Shown: positions 15,803 to 25,176, counted from the first letter of the stretch. The stretch: DNA of 35,567 nucleotides from an uncultured Lachnospiraceae bacterium (GCA_947382625.1 CANDAG010000037.1:1-35567); one strand, 5' to 3'. The notes: generated from the sequence alone by a model not told the origin. Numbers and translations are program-made.

Positions 15803-17203
15803 TTATGGAGTATCCTCTACAATATTCTGCATCCATACGCCGCTTTTTACCATGAAGAATCCAAGGGCTACCTTGATGATCTCCGTAAACTGCACCAGGA
15901 AAAACACGGTGGTGATGGGCAGTGCGGTATGGTTTGCCAGTACATAGGCAAAGGGGATCACAAGCACCCAGGTATAGACACTGTCAAAAAGGAAGGTAAC
16001 GATGGTTTTTCCGCCTGAGCGCAATGTAAAATACGCACAGTGGGAATAGGAGCACAAAGGCATTACCAGGGCAGCAATGACGATGAAGGATCTGGCCAGT
16101 GTCTTGATGCTTTCTTCCGTATTATAAATAGATGGGAAGAATCTTCCCACAAGGATCATGAGTACGGAAATGCAGGCGCAGGAGAAAACACTGAAAAAGA
16201 TCATCTTGTTATCTGCATCTTTTGCCTCTTCCTTTTTTCCGGCTCCCAGGAGCTGGCCGACTACAATAGAGATACAGCCTCCCAGCTGAATATAAACAAT
16301 GTTGAACAGGTTACTGATGGTGGAGGAAATATTCTGAGCGGCAACCACCTCCAGGCCGCGGACAGCGTAGCATTGGGAGATCACAGCCATGCCGGAGGCC
16401 CAGAGCATTTCATTGATCATGAGGGGAGAACCCTTGACCAGGATTCCTTTCAGGATATGCCGGGGGATCCGAAGGCTGGTGTAGGCGCCCCTGATATAGG
16501 GATTGACATCCTTATGACAATGGGTCCAGATCACCACGATGGCAAACTCCACAAAACGTGCAATGATCGTTGCAATGGCAGCACCCTTAACGCCCATGGC
16601 AGGACTAAAGGGTGTTCCGAAGATCAATATGTAATCCAGCACCAGATTGATGAGTACGGCGGCAATGCCTGCCAGCATAGGAACAAAGGTCTGTCCGGTC
16701 TCACGGATGGTGCTGACATAGGCCTGCCCGAGGGCAAAGGGAAGTAGTCCCAGCATCATAATGGCAAGATATTCTTTGCCGTACTTGAGTGCAAGGGTGA
16801 TATCCCCGGTACTGCCGCTGTCGTTTAAGTAAAGAGAGATCAGCTCTGTTCCCAAAAAGCCGAAAAGTAAAAGAGCAATACCACAGATGAGGGCACTGGC
16901 ATACATTTTGAACCGAAAGGCATACTTCTGGCCTTCATAATCCCCTTTCCCAAAAAACTGTGTACCGAAAATACCGGCGCCTGAGACACCGCCGAAAATA
17001 CAGATATTGAAAACAAACATCAGCTGATTGACAATAGCCACACCGGACATCTGCTCCGTGCCCACCTGACCTACCATGATGTTGTCTAAGAAGCTGACAA
17101 AGCTGGTGATCGCATTCTGGATGATCATGGGAAGCGCAAGAAATATGATATAACGATAAAATTCCCGGTCTCCGATAAACTTCTTTTTAAAATTATTCCA
17201 CAT
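15803..17203 (-). CDS. MATE-family multidrug/Na+ efflux transporter
   Basis: This 466-residue integral membrane protein has about 12 hydrophobic segments in two homologous halves. The first begins IIFLALPMIIQNAITSFVSF with the MATE signature DNIMVGQVGTEQMSGVAIVNQ. The second begins SPLMINEMLWASGMAVISQC. MATE proteins export cationic drugs or metabolites in exchange for Na+ or H+; the substrate is unknown. I chose ATG at 17203-17201 because an AAAGG site precedes it and the protein then starts at the usual place. The frame stays open for 47 more codons but would overlap the promoter. It is divergent from the histidine kinase operon and convergent with tadA. Confidence 0.92.
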   Translation of the reverse strand: MWNNFKKKFIGDREFYRYIIFLALPMIIQNAITSFVSFLDNIMVGQVGTEQMSGVAIVNQLMFVFNICIFGGVSGAGIFGTQFFGKGDYEGQKYAFRFKMYASALICGIALLLFGFLGTELISLYLNDSGSTGDITLALKYGKEYLAIMMLGLLPFALGQAYVSTIRETGQTFVPMLAGIAAVLINLVLDYILIFGTPFSPAMGVKGAAIATIIARFVEFAIVVIWTHCHKDVNPYIRGAYTSLRIPRHILKGILVKGSPLMINEMLWASGMAVISQCYAVRGLEVVAAQNISSTISNLFNIVYIQLGGCISIVVGQLLGAGKKEEAKDADNKMIFFSVFSCACISVLMILVGRFFPSIYNTEESIKTLARSFIVIAALVMPLCSYSHCAYFTLRSGGKTIVTFLFDSVYTWVLVIPFAYVLANHTALPITTVFFLVQFTEIIKVALGFFMVKSGVWMQNIVEDTP

Positions 17204-17246
17204 CTTTTTTGCCTTTCTCTGCCCATCATAAGAGGGTAGCGTGCCT

Positions 17247-17275
17247 ATTGTACTAAATAGTCCTGAGACCGTCAA
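17247..17275 (-). promoter_or_regulatory. Sigma-A promoter of the MATE gene
   Basis: On the minus strand, TTGACG (17275-17270), a 17-bp spacer and TACAAT (17252-17247). Confidence 0.8.
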
Positions 17276-17337
17276 GATGAAAAGAGATGAGTTTTTGTCA
17301 TTTGAGATAAGAAAATGTATATTTGGAGGGGTTTGTA

Positions 17338-17366
17338 TTTTCAACAGGCCGGTCTCCTAATATAAT
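17338..17366 (+). promoter_or_regulatory. Promoter of the kinase-NfeD-FloA-regulator operon
   Basis: A perfect -10 TATAAT (17361-17366) lies 17 bp after a weak -35, TTTTCA (17338-17343). It is 40 bp before the kinase start. Confidence 0.6.
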
Positions 17367-17405
17367 AAAAGTACGCTGAGGCGGGAAAAGAAAGAAGGGA
17401 TGCCC

Positions 17406-18137
17406 ATGAATATTAGCCTGATCTTTTGCCTTTTGGTGGTAGTGGTACTGATGCTGTGTCTGATATGGATATTAGTCCTGCATGAAAGACTTAAAAGGCA
17501 GTATGAGGCCCTGACGGAAAGCTTTTACCGGGTGCAGGAGCTGAACGGAGAGCTTCGCGGACAGAGGCATGATTATCTGAACCATCTTCAGATCGTATAT
17601 GGAATGATGGAGCTGGAGGAGTATGAAGAGCTTCATGATTATCTGGAACCTATTTATAAGGATATGATGAAGGTGGGAAAGGCGATCAGAACCTCCATAC
17701 CGGCGGTTAACGCTCTGCTTATGGCGAAGATGAGTACGGCGGAGGCAAATGGAACCGATTTTTATGTGGAAGTAAAGTCAGATCTTAAGAGCTTAAGGAT
17801 TGAGCCCTGGGAACTGTGTAAGGTACTTTCCAACCTGATCGATAATGCAATTACTGCATTGCAGGAAAAGGAAGGGGAAAGAAGGATGGGACTGGATATC
17901 AGCGAGGACAGGGAAAGCTATCTGTTTGCCGTATCCAACAACGGGCCTGTGATACCGGAGGAAAAGAAAGGCCTTATATTCCGGCAGGGCTTTACCACAA
18001 AAAGAGAGGAAGGCCACGGAATGGGCCTGTACATTGTAGCCGGTATACTGAAAGAAAACGGAGGCACGATCCGGGTGGATTCCGGCGAGAGGGAGACGGT
18101 ATTTACCGTCAGGTTTGCAAAGGAGGTGAAGGAATAG
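17406..18137 (+). CDS. GHKL sensor histidine kinase, short sensor (AgrC/Spo0B-like)
   Basis: This 243-residue kinase has a single N-terminal membrane helix (about residues 4-26) and almost no extracellular part. A short coiled linker leads to the phosphoacceptor H55 in QRHDYLNHLQI, of the Spo0B-alpha/AgrC type. The GHKL ATPase domain follows: N-box NLIDNAITAL and G-box EEGHGMGLYIV. With no obvious sensor domain, it probably senses membrane state or a partner protein. ATG 17406 has AGAAGGG six bases before it; ATG 17400 is also in frame. The next gene starts directly after its stop. The likely partner regulator is two genes downstream, separated by NfeD and FloA. Confidence 0.9.
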   Translation: MNISLIFCLLVVVVLMLCLIWILVLHERLKRQYEALTESFYRVQELNGELRGQRHDYLNHLQIVYGMMELEEYEELHDYLEPIYKDMMKVGKAIRTSIPAVNALLMAKMSTAEANGTDFYVEVKSDLKSLRIEPWELCKVLSNLIDNAITALQEKEGERRMGLDISEDRESYLFAVSNNGPVIPEEKKGLIFRQGFTTKREEGHGMGLYIVAGILKENGGTIRVDSGERETVFTVRFAKEVKE

Positions 18138-18614
18138 TTGAATACAGTAATGATCATCGGCATTATCCTTTTGGTTGCCGGATTTGTATTGGTAGGGATT
18201 GAGATGGTAGTTCCGGGCTTTGGGGTTCCCGGGATCACAGGCATCATCTGTCTGGTGGCAGGGATTTTTCTGACAGCGGATACGGTGGAGGCAGGAATTT
18301 TTATTACGGTAGTGGTTATTGTAATATTAGGGATCCTTATGACGATCATCATGGGATTTTTGTCACAGAAAAAGTTCAGGTCGCCTATCGTGCTGGATGA
18401 GGATCTGAAGGCAGGCGCTCCCATCAATTCTTCGGATCTGGACTACCTTCTGAAAAAAGAAGGAACAGCGACCACCGATTTAAAGCCGGCAGGAAAAGGA
18501 AATTTTGAAGGGATAGAGTTGGATATTTTTTCGGAGGGATCCTATATTAAGAAGGGGACTCCCATTGTGATCAGCAGGATCAATCAGAACAGACTTATGG
18601 TCAGAGAGAAATAG
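18138..18614 (+). CDS. NfeD-family membrane protein
   Basis: This 158-residue protein has three N-terminal hydrophobic helices, including the glycine/proline-rich [19 protein letters not shown] typical of NfeD. A C-terminal soluble part (about residues 95-158) ends [20 protein letters not shown], the OB-fold domain. NfeD proteins act with SPFH/flotillin proteins, which matches the FloA gene 14 bp downstream. The start is TTG 18138, because AGGAGGTG (18121-18128) is nine bases before it; ATG 18150 would be too far away. There is no gap after the kinase gene. The serine-protease part of long NfeD proteins is absent, so this is the short form. Confidence 0.9.
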   Translation: MNTVMIIGIILLVAGFVLVGIEMVVPGFGVPGITGIICLVAGIFLTADTVEAGIFITVVVIVILGILMTIIMGFLSQKKFRSPIVLDEDLKAGAPINSSDLDYLLKKEGTATTDLKPAGKGNFEGIELDIFSEGSYIKKGTPIVISRINQNRLMVREK

Positions 18615-18628
18615 AAGGAGGGAAAATC

Positions 18629-19588
18629 ATGGTAGGGAAGATAGTTTTGTTGTGTGTGGTAGGTCTTTTGGTGGTATTGTTTTTTGTTTTTGTGCCGGTG
18701 GGACTGTGGATATCAGCGGTAGCCGCCAATGTGAAGGTAAGTATCTTTGACCTGATCGGAATGCGGCTCAGGAGAGTGACGCCGAGCAAGATTGTTTTTC
18801 CGCTGATCAAGGCCATCAAAGCGGGGTTAAAGGTAAAGGTCAATCAGTTAGAAGCCCATTATCTGGCAGGGGGCGATGTGGACAGGGTAGTCAACGCTTT
18901 GATCGCGGCCCAGAGAGCGGGTATGGATATGTCCTTTGAAAAGGCATCCGCGATTGACCTTGCAGGGCGTAATGTCTTTGAGGCAGTAAAAATGAGCGTT
19001 ACCCCCAAGGTGGTTGAAACCCCTCTGATCTCGGCGGTAGCCAAGGACGGGATCGAGCTTTTGGTAAAGGCCAGGGTCACGGTAAGGACTAATATTGAAC
19101 GCCTGATCGGCGGCGCCGGCGAGGCAACAGTGCTTGCAAGGATCGGGGAGGGAATTGTCACGACGGTAGGATCCTCCCAAAGCCATGAAGAGGTTTTGGA
19201 AAATCCTGACGAAATCTCCAAGCTGATTTTGGAAAAGGGACTGGATTCCGGAACGGCATATGAGATCATTTCCATTGATATTGCCGATATTGATATAGGA
19301 AGAAACGTGGGAGCCAATCTTCAGAGCCTGCAGGCGGAGGCTGATAACAAGATCGCCCAGGCCAGGGCGGAGGAACGCCGGGCTATGGCGGTAGCCCTTG
19401 AGCAGGAAATGAGGGCGGCGGTAGTCCAGGCAGAGGCTGAGATACCCAAGGCCATGGCACAGGCCCTGAGGGAAGGACATATAGGAGTTGTGGATTATTA
19501 CAAGCTCCAGAATGTGCTGGCGGATACAGAGATGAAAAAGAGCATTGGCACAGGGGCCGGTGCGTATGCGGAGAGTAAAAAAGTATGA
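18629..19588 (+). CDS. floA: Flotillin-like protein FloA
   Basis: This 319-residue protein matches the bacterial FloA family (YqfA of Bacillus). Two closely spaced hydrophobic segments near the N-terminus (about residues 3-35) form a membrane hairpin. An SPFH domain follows, with [14 protein letters not shown] and [22 protein letters not shown]-terminal Ala/Glu-rich coiled region includes [20 protein letters not shown]. FloA scaffolds membrane microdomains and affects membrane fluidity and signalling. It has a strong ribosome-binding site (AAGGAGGG). Its stop overlaps the ATG of the response regulator by four bases, so the two are translationally coupled. Confidence 0.95.
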   Translation: MVGKIVLLCVVGLLVVLFFVFVPVGLWISAVAANVKVSIFDLIGMRLRRVTPSKIVFPLIKAIKAGLKVKVNQLEAHYLAGGDVDRVVNALIAAQRAGMDMSFEKASAIDLAGRNVFEAVKMSVTPKVVETPLISAVAKDGIELLVKARVTVRTNIERLIGGAGEATVLARIGEGIVTTVGSSQSHEEVLENPDEISKLILEKGLDSGTAYEIISIDIADIDIGRNVGANLQSLQAEADNKIAQARAEERRAMAVALEQEMRAAVVQAEAEIPKAMAQALREGHIGVVDYYKLQNVLADTEMKKSIGTGAGAYAESKKV

Positions 19589-20331
19589 TCAAAGTGATGC
19601 TGATCGATGATGAGCCCGAGATCAGAAGGCTGCTCCACAAAATGGTGGAGAAACAGCCGGATTATCAAGTGGTATCAGAGTGCGGGGATTTTGCGGGAGC
19701 GGTGAAGGATTTTGCCGTATATAAGCCGGATGTGGTCTTCATGGATATTGACTTAAGCGGAGAAAGCGGATTGGAGTGTGCCAAAGTGTTTACGGAGCTT
19801 AACCCGAAGCTGAAGGTAATCTTTGCCACAGCCCATAGCGAGTATATGGCCAACGCCTTTGAAATTTATGCCTTTGATTATCTGGTAAAGCCCTTTAATA
19901 TGGAACGGGTGGTGAAAACCTTAGACCGTATCAGAAGCAGCATGGCAGAAAAGACTTTGCAGGACGATGCTCTGCCGGATAAGGTGGTAAAGCCGGAGCA
20001 TTATAAGAACAAGCTTTTTATCAAAGGGAAGGAACAGGCATGTCTGCTTAATATGGAGGAGATCATTCTGGTTGAGAAGCTGGAGGGCTATACCAGTATT
20101 GTCACGGCTAAGGAACGGTACAGAACCTCCATTTCCCTTTCCGATATCGAGGAAAAGCTGAGTACAGGAGAATTTATGCGCTGCCATAAGTCCTATATCA
20201 TCAATATTTCGCAGATTGTGAGGATTGAGCCCTACGGCAGGTGGACCTATGTGGTAAAATTTAAGGATACAGATGAAACTGCATTGATGACGGCGCAGAA
20301 TTATGAGGAAATAAAAAAGATGTTTGCATAG
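19585..20331 (+). CDS. LytTR-family response regulator
   Basis: This 248-residue protein has a receiver domain with acidic pocket D8-D9, phosphoacceptor D54 (VVFMDIDL) and the conserved lysine in DYLVKPF. A linker is followed by a LytTR DNA-binding domain (about residues 145-248): [34 protein letters not shown], then [20 protein letters not shown]. LytTR regulators pair with GHKL/AgrC-like kinases, which matches the kinase at the head of this operon. The start overlaps the FloA stop (ATGA). Targets are unknown; self-regulation is common in this family. A strong terminator follows. Confidence 0.93.
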   Translation: MIKVMLIDDEPEIRRLLHKMVEKQPDYQVVSECGDFAGAVKDFAVYKPDVVFMDIDLSGESGLECAKVFTELNPKLKVIFATAHSEYMANAFEIYAFDYLVKPFNMERVVKTLDRIRSSMAEKTLQDDALPDKVVKPEHYKNKLFIKGKEQACLLNMEEIILVEKLEGYTSIVTAKERYRTSISLSDIEEKLSTGEFMRCHKSYIINISQIVRIEPYGRWTYVVKFKDTDETALMTAQNYEEIKKMFA

Positions 20332-20350
20332 GGCCTGACAGGTGATAAGA

Positions 20351-20394
20351 AGGGATGTCCGACATGGGAAGTGTCTGGACATCCCTGGTTTTTT
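20351..20394 (+). terminator. Strong intrinsic terminator after the LytTR regulator
   Basis: A perfect 10-bp stem, 20351-20360 with 20377-20386, is extended by an inner GACA/TGTC pair. GG and six T follow. Its 3' arm overlaps the -35 of the next promoter. Confidence 0.95.
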
Positions 20395-20404
20395 AAAGTA
20401 TAAT
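20376..20404 (+). promoter_or_regulatory. Promoter of the ABC importer operon, overlapping the terminator
   Basis: The -35 TGGACA (20376-20381) lies inside the terminator stem. A 17-bp spacer leads to a perfect -10, TATAAT (20399-20404). Confidence 0.75.
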
Positions 20405-20470
20405 ATGGAAGAATTTGAAAAATCCACAAACTTGATATGCGCAAAAAGCAGCGCAGAAATGAGGAAAAAT

Positions 20471-21598
20471 ATGGAGGTTACCTTACAGAATCTCACCAAA
20501 AAGTTTCCCGCGAGAGGACGCAAAAACCGGGAAGATGTAATTGCTGTCAATGATTTTTCATATAAGATACCGGACGGAAAGCTGATCGGACTGTTAGGAC
20601 CTTCCGGCTGCGGAAAGAGCACCACCTTAAACCTGATCAGCGGTTTGCTTAAGCCTACCGGCGGACGGATACTTTTTGGAGAGGACGATGTCACCGGGCT
20701 TCCGCCGGAGAACAGAGGGATAGGCCTGGTTTTTCAGAATTATGCGCTTTATCCTCACCTTACAGTGAGACAGAATATTCTGTTCCCTCTGCAGAATCTG
20801 AAAGGAAAGGACAAATTGTCCAGGGCCGCTATGCTGGAAAAGGCAGATGAGGCGGCAAGGCTTGTCCAGATAGATGAACTGATGGATCGCAAGCCGGGAG
20901 AGCTTTCCGGCGGGCAGCAGCAGAGAGTGGCCATCGCCCGCGCGCTGGTGAAGATGCCCCGGGTGCTTTTGCTGGATGAGCCTCTCTCCAACCTTGATGC
21001 CAGACTGAGACTGCAGACAAGAGAGGAGATTAGAAGGATCCAGAGAGAAACGGGGATCACCACCATTTTTGTGACCCATGACCAGGAGGAGGCCATGAGT
21101 ATTTCCGATGAGATCGTGGTGATGAAGGAGGGAGTGGTCCAGCAGATCGGCAGACCTCAGGAGGTTTATGACAATCCTGTAAATCTGTTTGTGGCAAAAT
21201 TTCTTGGAACGCCCCCCATCAATGTTTTTGACGGCGAGATCAGAGATGGCAGATTATATATAGGAAAGGATGAAGTGCTTTCGGTGAAGGGCGTTTCCGA
21301 TCAGACGGTTTACGCAGGAGTAAGGCCGGAAGGATTTGTATTGCACAAGGACGGGCCTTTGTGCTGCGCATTAAGCGGTGTGGAGGTAATGGGGCGCGAT
21401 ATCAGTGTGGTTTCCAGGCATGAGGCTTCGTTAAATCCTGCAGTCCGTGCGATCATCGGAACAGAAAACAGTGTTGATACAGGTAGTGCGCTGGTAAGAT
21501 TCGCACTGAAGCCGGGGAAGGTGTTCCTTTTCAATAAAGAAACCGGAGAGAGGGTCCGGGGGCAGGCGAATGAGGGAGAGGAGCTTTTAAGACCATGA
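20471..21598 (+). CDS. Carbohydrate/glycerophosphodiester-type ABC importer, ATPase subunit
   Basis: This 375-residue ATPase is of the UgpC/MalK group, with Walker A GPSGCGKST, Q-loop NYALYPHLTV, signature LSGGQQQR, Walker B VLLLDEP, H-loop VTHDQ and a C-terminal TOBE domain. It heads a complete importer operon, so unlike the orphan ATPase upstream it is probably dedicated. The ATG at 20471 has GAGGA five bases before it; the frame is open further upstream, but ATG 20459 and ATG 20405 lack ribosome-binding sites. Its end overlaps the first permease start (ATGA). Confidence 0.93.
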   Translation: MEVTLQNLTKKFPARGRKNREDVIAVNDFSYKIPDGKLIGLLGPSGCGKSTTLNLISGLLKPTGGRILFGEDDVTGLPPENRGIGLVFQNYALYPHLTVRQNILFPLQNLKGKDKLSRAAMLEKADEAARLVQIDELMDRKPGELSGGQQQRVAIARALVKMPRVLLLDEPLSNLDARLRLQTREEIRRIQRETGITTIFVTHDQEEAMSISDEIVVMKEGVVQQIGRPQEVYDNPVNLFVAKFLGTPPINVFDGEIRDGRLYIGKDEVLSVKGVSDQTVYAGVRPEGFVLHKDGPLCCALSGVEVMGRDISVVSRHEASLNPAVRAIIGTENSVDTGSALVRFALKPGKVFLFNKETGERVRGQANEGEELLRP

Positions 21599-22497
21599 AA
21601 AAACTATTGAGAGACAGCGGCCTCAAGGGCTGGCTGTATCTTTTGCCGGCAATTCTTTTTCTGGGTGTATTTATGGTATATCCGCTGATCGATGTTTTTG
21701 TTTATTCCTTTGAGGAGGGGTATAACTCTGCATCCCAGACCTTTTTCGGTACAGGGACCTACAACTATTCTTATGTGCTGCATGATCCATATTTTTTGCA
21801 GGCAGTGAAAAATACCTTTTTGCTGGTGGTGATCACAGTGCCTCTTTCCACCGGAATCGCACTGCTGATCTCTGTGGGATTAAATTCCATAAAGCCCTTA
21901 AGGAATCTTTTTCAGACCATTTATTTCCTGCCCTATGTGACCAATACCCTAGCAGTAGGATTGGTATTTATGATCCTGTTCAAAAAGACAGCCTATTCTG
22001 ACGGGCTGATCAATCTGATGATCACCTGGTTTGGCGGAACAGCTGTGGATTTCATTGAGGGGCCTTACTGGGCCAGAATGTTTGTGCTGTGCTTTTATAC
22101 CATATGGGTGGTCATGCCCTTCAAGATCCTGATCTTAACCAGTGCTCTTGCATCGGTAGATCAGATGTATTACAATGCCGCCAGAGTGGACGGTACTTCT
22201 AAGCTCAGAACCTTTCTGAGGATCACTCTTCCAATGATTTCCCCCATGATCTTCTATCTGATCATTACAGGATTTATCGGAGCGTTCAAGGCATACAGCG
22301 ATGTGGTCGCCCTGTTTGGTACAGACTTAAATGCGGCGGGGATGAATACTATTGTGGGATATGTCTACGATATGCTCTACGGAGACAGCGGCGGATACCC
22401 GTCTTATGCGTCTGCGGCGGCAATCATCCTTTTTGCCATAGTGCTTACGATCACATGTATCAATCTGCTGGTGAGTAAAAAGAAGGTTCGCTATTAG
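21595..22497 (+). CDS. ABC importer permease 1 (MalF/UgpA type)
   Basis: This 300-residue membrane protein has six predicted helices, starting GWLYLLPAILFLGVFMVYPL. The EAA loop that docks the ATPase is recognisable as YNAARVDGTSKLRTFLRITLP. It pairs with permease 2 to form the channel. The start overlaps the ATPase stop by four bases. It is the short form, without the large periplasmic loop of E. coli MalF, as usual in Firmicutes. Confidence 0.93.
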   Translation: MKKLLRDSGLKGWLYLLPAILFLGVFMVYPLIDVFVYSFEEGYNSASQTFFGTGTYNYSYVLHDPYFLQAVKNTFLLVVITVPLSTGIALLISVGLNSIKPLRNLFQTIYFLPYVTNTLAVGLVFMILFKKTAYSDGLINLMITWFGGTAVDFIEGPYWARMFVLCFYTIWVVMPFKILILTSALASVDQMYYNAARVDGTSKLRTFLRITLPMISPMIFYLIITGFIGAFKAYSDVVALFGTDLNAAGMNTIVGYVYDMLYGDSGGYPSYASAAAIILFAIVLTITCINLLVSKKKVRY

Positions 22498-22510
22498 AAG
22501 GCTTTATACC

Positions 22511-23398
22511 ATGGAAATGAGGTCAAATATGGAGACGGATTACCTGAAAATTGAAAAAAATGCCAGAATCAGAAAGAGGACAGTGAATGTCATTACTTAT
22601 ATATTGCTTGCTCTGTGGGCATTGATCGTGTTATTTCCTTTTTACTGGATGCTTCTGACATCCGTAAAGAGCTATGGGGCATACAATTCCGAAAATATTC
22701 CTCAGTTTTTTACGTTGTCTCCTACGCTGGAGAATTATGTGGAGGCTTTTACCGCAGTGCCTCTCGGAAGATATCTGATTAACACAACCATCTTTACCCT
22801 GGCAACCACAGCGATCATGCTGGCGGTCATAACCTTTGCGGCCTTTGCCTTTGCAAGGCTTGATTTCAAGGGGAAAAATATTGTGTTTGTGCTCTTTCTT
22901 TCATTGATGATGATCCCTAATGAGCTGGTGATCATCACAAACTTTGTGACAGTCACGAACCTGGATCTGCGCAATACCTTTCCGGGATTGATCCTGCCCT
23001 CGGTTACCTCTGTCTTTTATATCTATCTGTTGAAGGAGAATTTTGAGCAGATACCGGACAGCCTGTATTATGCGGCCAAGGTTGACGGAACCTCCGATCT
23101 GAAATATCTGTTCCGGGTGATGATACCCATATCGAAACCCACCCTGATCACCATTACGATCCTGAAGGTGATCGAATGCTGGAATTCCTATGTCTGGCCC
23201 AGGCTCATCACAGACGATGAAAATTATTTCCTTGTATCCAACGGGATCCAGGAGATCCGGGAAAACGGGTTTGGCCGGGAAAATGTTCCTGCAATGATGG
23301 CGGCGGTGGTGGTGATCTCTGTACCTCTGATCCTGTTATTTTTGGTATTTCGCAATAAGGTCATGGCAGGCGTATCAAGAGGAGGGACGAAGGGATGA
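22511..23398 (+). CDS. ABC importer permease 2 (MalG/UgpE type)
   Basis: This 295-residue membrane protein has six helices; helix 1 ends in LFPFYWMLLTSVK, typical of MalG-type subunits. The EAA loop is YYAAKVDGTSDLKYLFRVMIP. The start may be ATG 22511 (AGAAGG nine bases upstream) or ATG 22529 (GAGGT five bases upstream); the difference is six residues at the cytoplasmic end. Its 3' end overlaps the binding-protein gene by four bases. Confidence 0.92.
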   Translation: MEMRSNMETDYLKIEKNARIRKRTVNVITYILLALWALIVLFPFYWMLLTSVKSYGAYNSENIPQFFTLSPTLENYVEAFTAVPLGRYLINTTIFTLATTAIMLAVITFAAFAFARLDFKGKNIVFVLFLSLMMIPNELVIITNFVTVTNLDLRNTFPGLILPSVTSVFYIYLLKENFEQIPDSLYYAAKVDGTSDLKYLFRVMIPISKPTLITITILKVIECWNSYVWPRLITDDENYFLVSNGIQEIRENGFGRENVPAMMAAVVVISVPLILLFLVFRNKVMAGVSRGGTKG

Positions 23399-25029
23399 GA
23401 AAGATAGGGAGAGCTCCCAAAGGGGCGGGAATAAAGAAAATAGTTTCGTTGTCTGTTCTTCTGAGCTTCAGCCTGCTTGGAATCACAGGCTGCCACGGAA
23501 AGCAGGGGATGAGTGCCTTTGCTGTTCCGGAGGAGTTTGACGCTTCCAGGGAATATGAGATCACCTTCTGGGCAAAGAATGATACCAACAAAACACAGAC
23601 GGCTATTTATGAGAAGGCAATTACGGATTTTGAGGAGCTTTATCCCAATATCACGGTAAACCTGCGGCTGTATACGGACTACGGCAAGATTTATAATGAT
23701 GTGATCACCAATATTGCCACCAATACCACGCCCAATGTATGTATTACTTATCCGGATCATATCGCAACCTATCTGACAGGGGATAATCTGGTGGTTCCCT
23801 TAGAGGGGCTGTTTGAAAATGAACAGTATGGTCTCGGGGGAAGCCAGGTCAGGTTTGACGCACCTGCCATAGATGAGATCATTCCACGGTTTCTGGATGA
23901 GTGCGCTTTTGGAGGGCATTATTATGCCGTTCCTTATATGCGTTCCACAGAGGCCTGTTATATCAATAAAACCTATGTGGAGGATTTGGGCTATACCCTG
24001 CCGGAGGCTTTGACCTGGGATTTTGTATGGGAGGTTTCCGAAGCGGCCATGGCCAGGGATCAGGATGAAAATTTTCTGGTAAATGGTCAGAAGGTGCTGA
24101 TCCCGTTTATTTATAAATCTACCGATAATATGATGATCCAGATGCTCAGGCAAAGGGGGGCGGGATATTCCACAGAAAACGGAGAATTACAGATCTTTAA
24201 TGATACCACAAAGGAACTGCTTTATACGATTGCGGATCATGCCGAAAGCGGAGCCTTTTCTACCTTTAAGATTTCCAGTTATCCGGCGAATTTTCTAAAT
24301 GCCGGGCAGTGCATTTTTGCCATTGACTCTACGGCAGGAGCTACCTGGATGGGGACTAACGCGCCTCTTTGCGACATCAGCGAGGATAAGATCGTGGAGT
24401 TTGAGACGGCTGTTATGCCGATCCCTCAGTTTGATACGGAGCATCCCGGAATGATCTCCCAGGGGCCATCCGTCTGCATCTTTAATAAAGAGGAGCCCCA
24501 GGAGGTACTGGCGTCCTGGCTGTTTACCCAGTATCTGCTTACCAATGAGGTCCAGATCGCCTATTCGGAAACGGAGGGCTATGTGCCTGTAACATCAAAG
24601 GCACAGGGCTCGGAGGAGTATAAGGAGTATCTGGCAGGATGCGGGCAGGATAACGAGCTCCATTATGATGTGAAGATCAAAGCTGCCAGACTTTTGCTTG
24701 ATAATGTAGATCATACTTTTGTGACGCCGGTGTTTAACGGTTCGGTTTCCCTTCGGGATGCTGCCGGGCAGATGATCGAAAATACAGTGAAGTCAGTGAG
24801 AAGAGGACAGCAGGTGGACGAGGCCTACATGGAAAAGCTGTATGATGATGTGACCAGCCTGTACCGTTTAGACCAGATCAGCCGTCAGAACAGCATGTCT
24901 TCCGGAAAAGCCGATCTTGGAGAGTTGCCCAAAACGGCCGTGGTTTTGCTTGCAGCTTTGGCGGGGGCCTGGATCTTTATCCTTTTGTATGCTGTGATCA
25001 CCGCCATAAAAAAGAAGGGAAATCCATAA
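23395..25029 (+). CDS. ABC importer solute-binding lipoprotein with C-terminal membrane helix
   Basis: This 544-residue extracellular binding protein (family 1, sugar or glycerol-phosphate type) begins with a lipoprotein signal; the lipobox is GITGC and the acylated cysteine is about residue 33. The binding-protein fold starts YEITFWAKNDTNKTQTAIYE. The odd feature is a hydrophobic helix near the C-terminus (about residues 513-538, AVVLLAALAGAWIFILLY) followed by a basic KKKGN tail. This predicts a second membrane anchor, which ordinary binding proteins lack. At 544 residues it is also longer than the usual 420-450. It is the last gene of the importer operon, overlapping permease 2. The substrate cannot be read from sequence; a carbohydrate or glycerophosphodiester is likely. 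Confidence 0.9.
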   Translation: MRKIGRAPKGAGIKKIVSLSVLLSFSLLGITGCHGKQGMSAFAVPEEFDASREYEITFWAKNDTNKTQTAIYEKAITDFEELYPNITVNLRLYTDYGKIYNDVITNIATNTTPNVCITYPDHIATYLTGDNLVVPLEGLFENEQYGLGGSQVRFDAPAIDEIIPRFLDECAFGGHYYAVPYMRSTEACYINKTYVEDLGYTLPEALTWDFVWEVSEAAMARDQDENFLVNGQKVLIPFIYKSTDNMMIQMLRQRGAGYSTENGELQIFNDTTKELLYTIADHAESGAFSTFKISSYPANFLNAGQCIFAIDSTAGATWMGTNAPLCDISEDKIVEFETAVMPIPQFDTEHPGMISQGPSVCIFNKEEPQEVLASWLFTQYLLTNEVQIAYSETEGYVPVTSKAQGSEEYKEYLAGCGQDNELHYDVKIKAARLLLDNVDHTFVTPVFNGSVSLRDAAGQMIENTVKSVRRGQQVDEAYMEKLYDDVTSLYRLDQISRQNSMSSGKADLGELPKTAVVLLAALAGAWIFILLYAVITAIKKKGNP

Positions 25030-25034
25030 TCCTA

Positions 25035-25062
25035 TTGATTTATTGGAAATATCGTGTATAAT
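25035..25062 (+). promoter_or_regulatory. Promoter of the acidic lipoprotein gene
   Basis: The -35 TTGATT (25035-25040), a 16-bp spacer and a perfect -10 TATAAT (25057-25062). The leader is about 120 nt. Confidence 0.75.
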
Positions 25063-25106
25063 TTATGTCGAACAGCGCAGGAAAGAGCGCTGCCTGCAAT
25101 CAGGAT

Positions 25107-25176
25107 AGATTTTTGCAAAAATAGTCCGGCTTACTTTAAGCCGTTGCAAAAATCTGCACGATACCCGAAAAGGGTA
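25107..25176 (+). promoter_or_regulatory. Structured 5' leader with nested hairpins
   Basis: Arms 25107-25118 and 25144-25155 match 12/12; inside them CGGCTT (25127-25132) pairs with AAGCCG (25138-25143). A second small hairpin, TACCC-GAAAA-GGGTA (25162-25176), lies just before the ribosome-binding site. I recognise no riboswitch class. Confidence 0.7.

Noticed and set aside
16040-16747. Long + strand open frame opposite the MATE gene
   Set aside because: It is the antisense shadow of a clear membrane transporter and has no family features.
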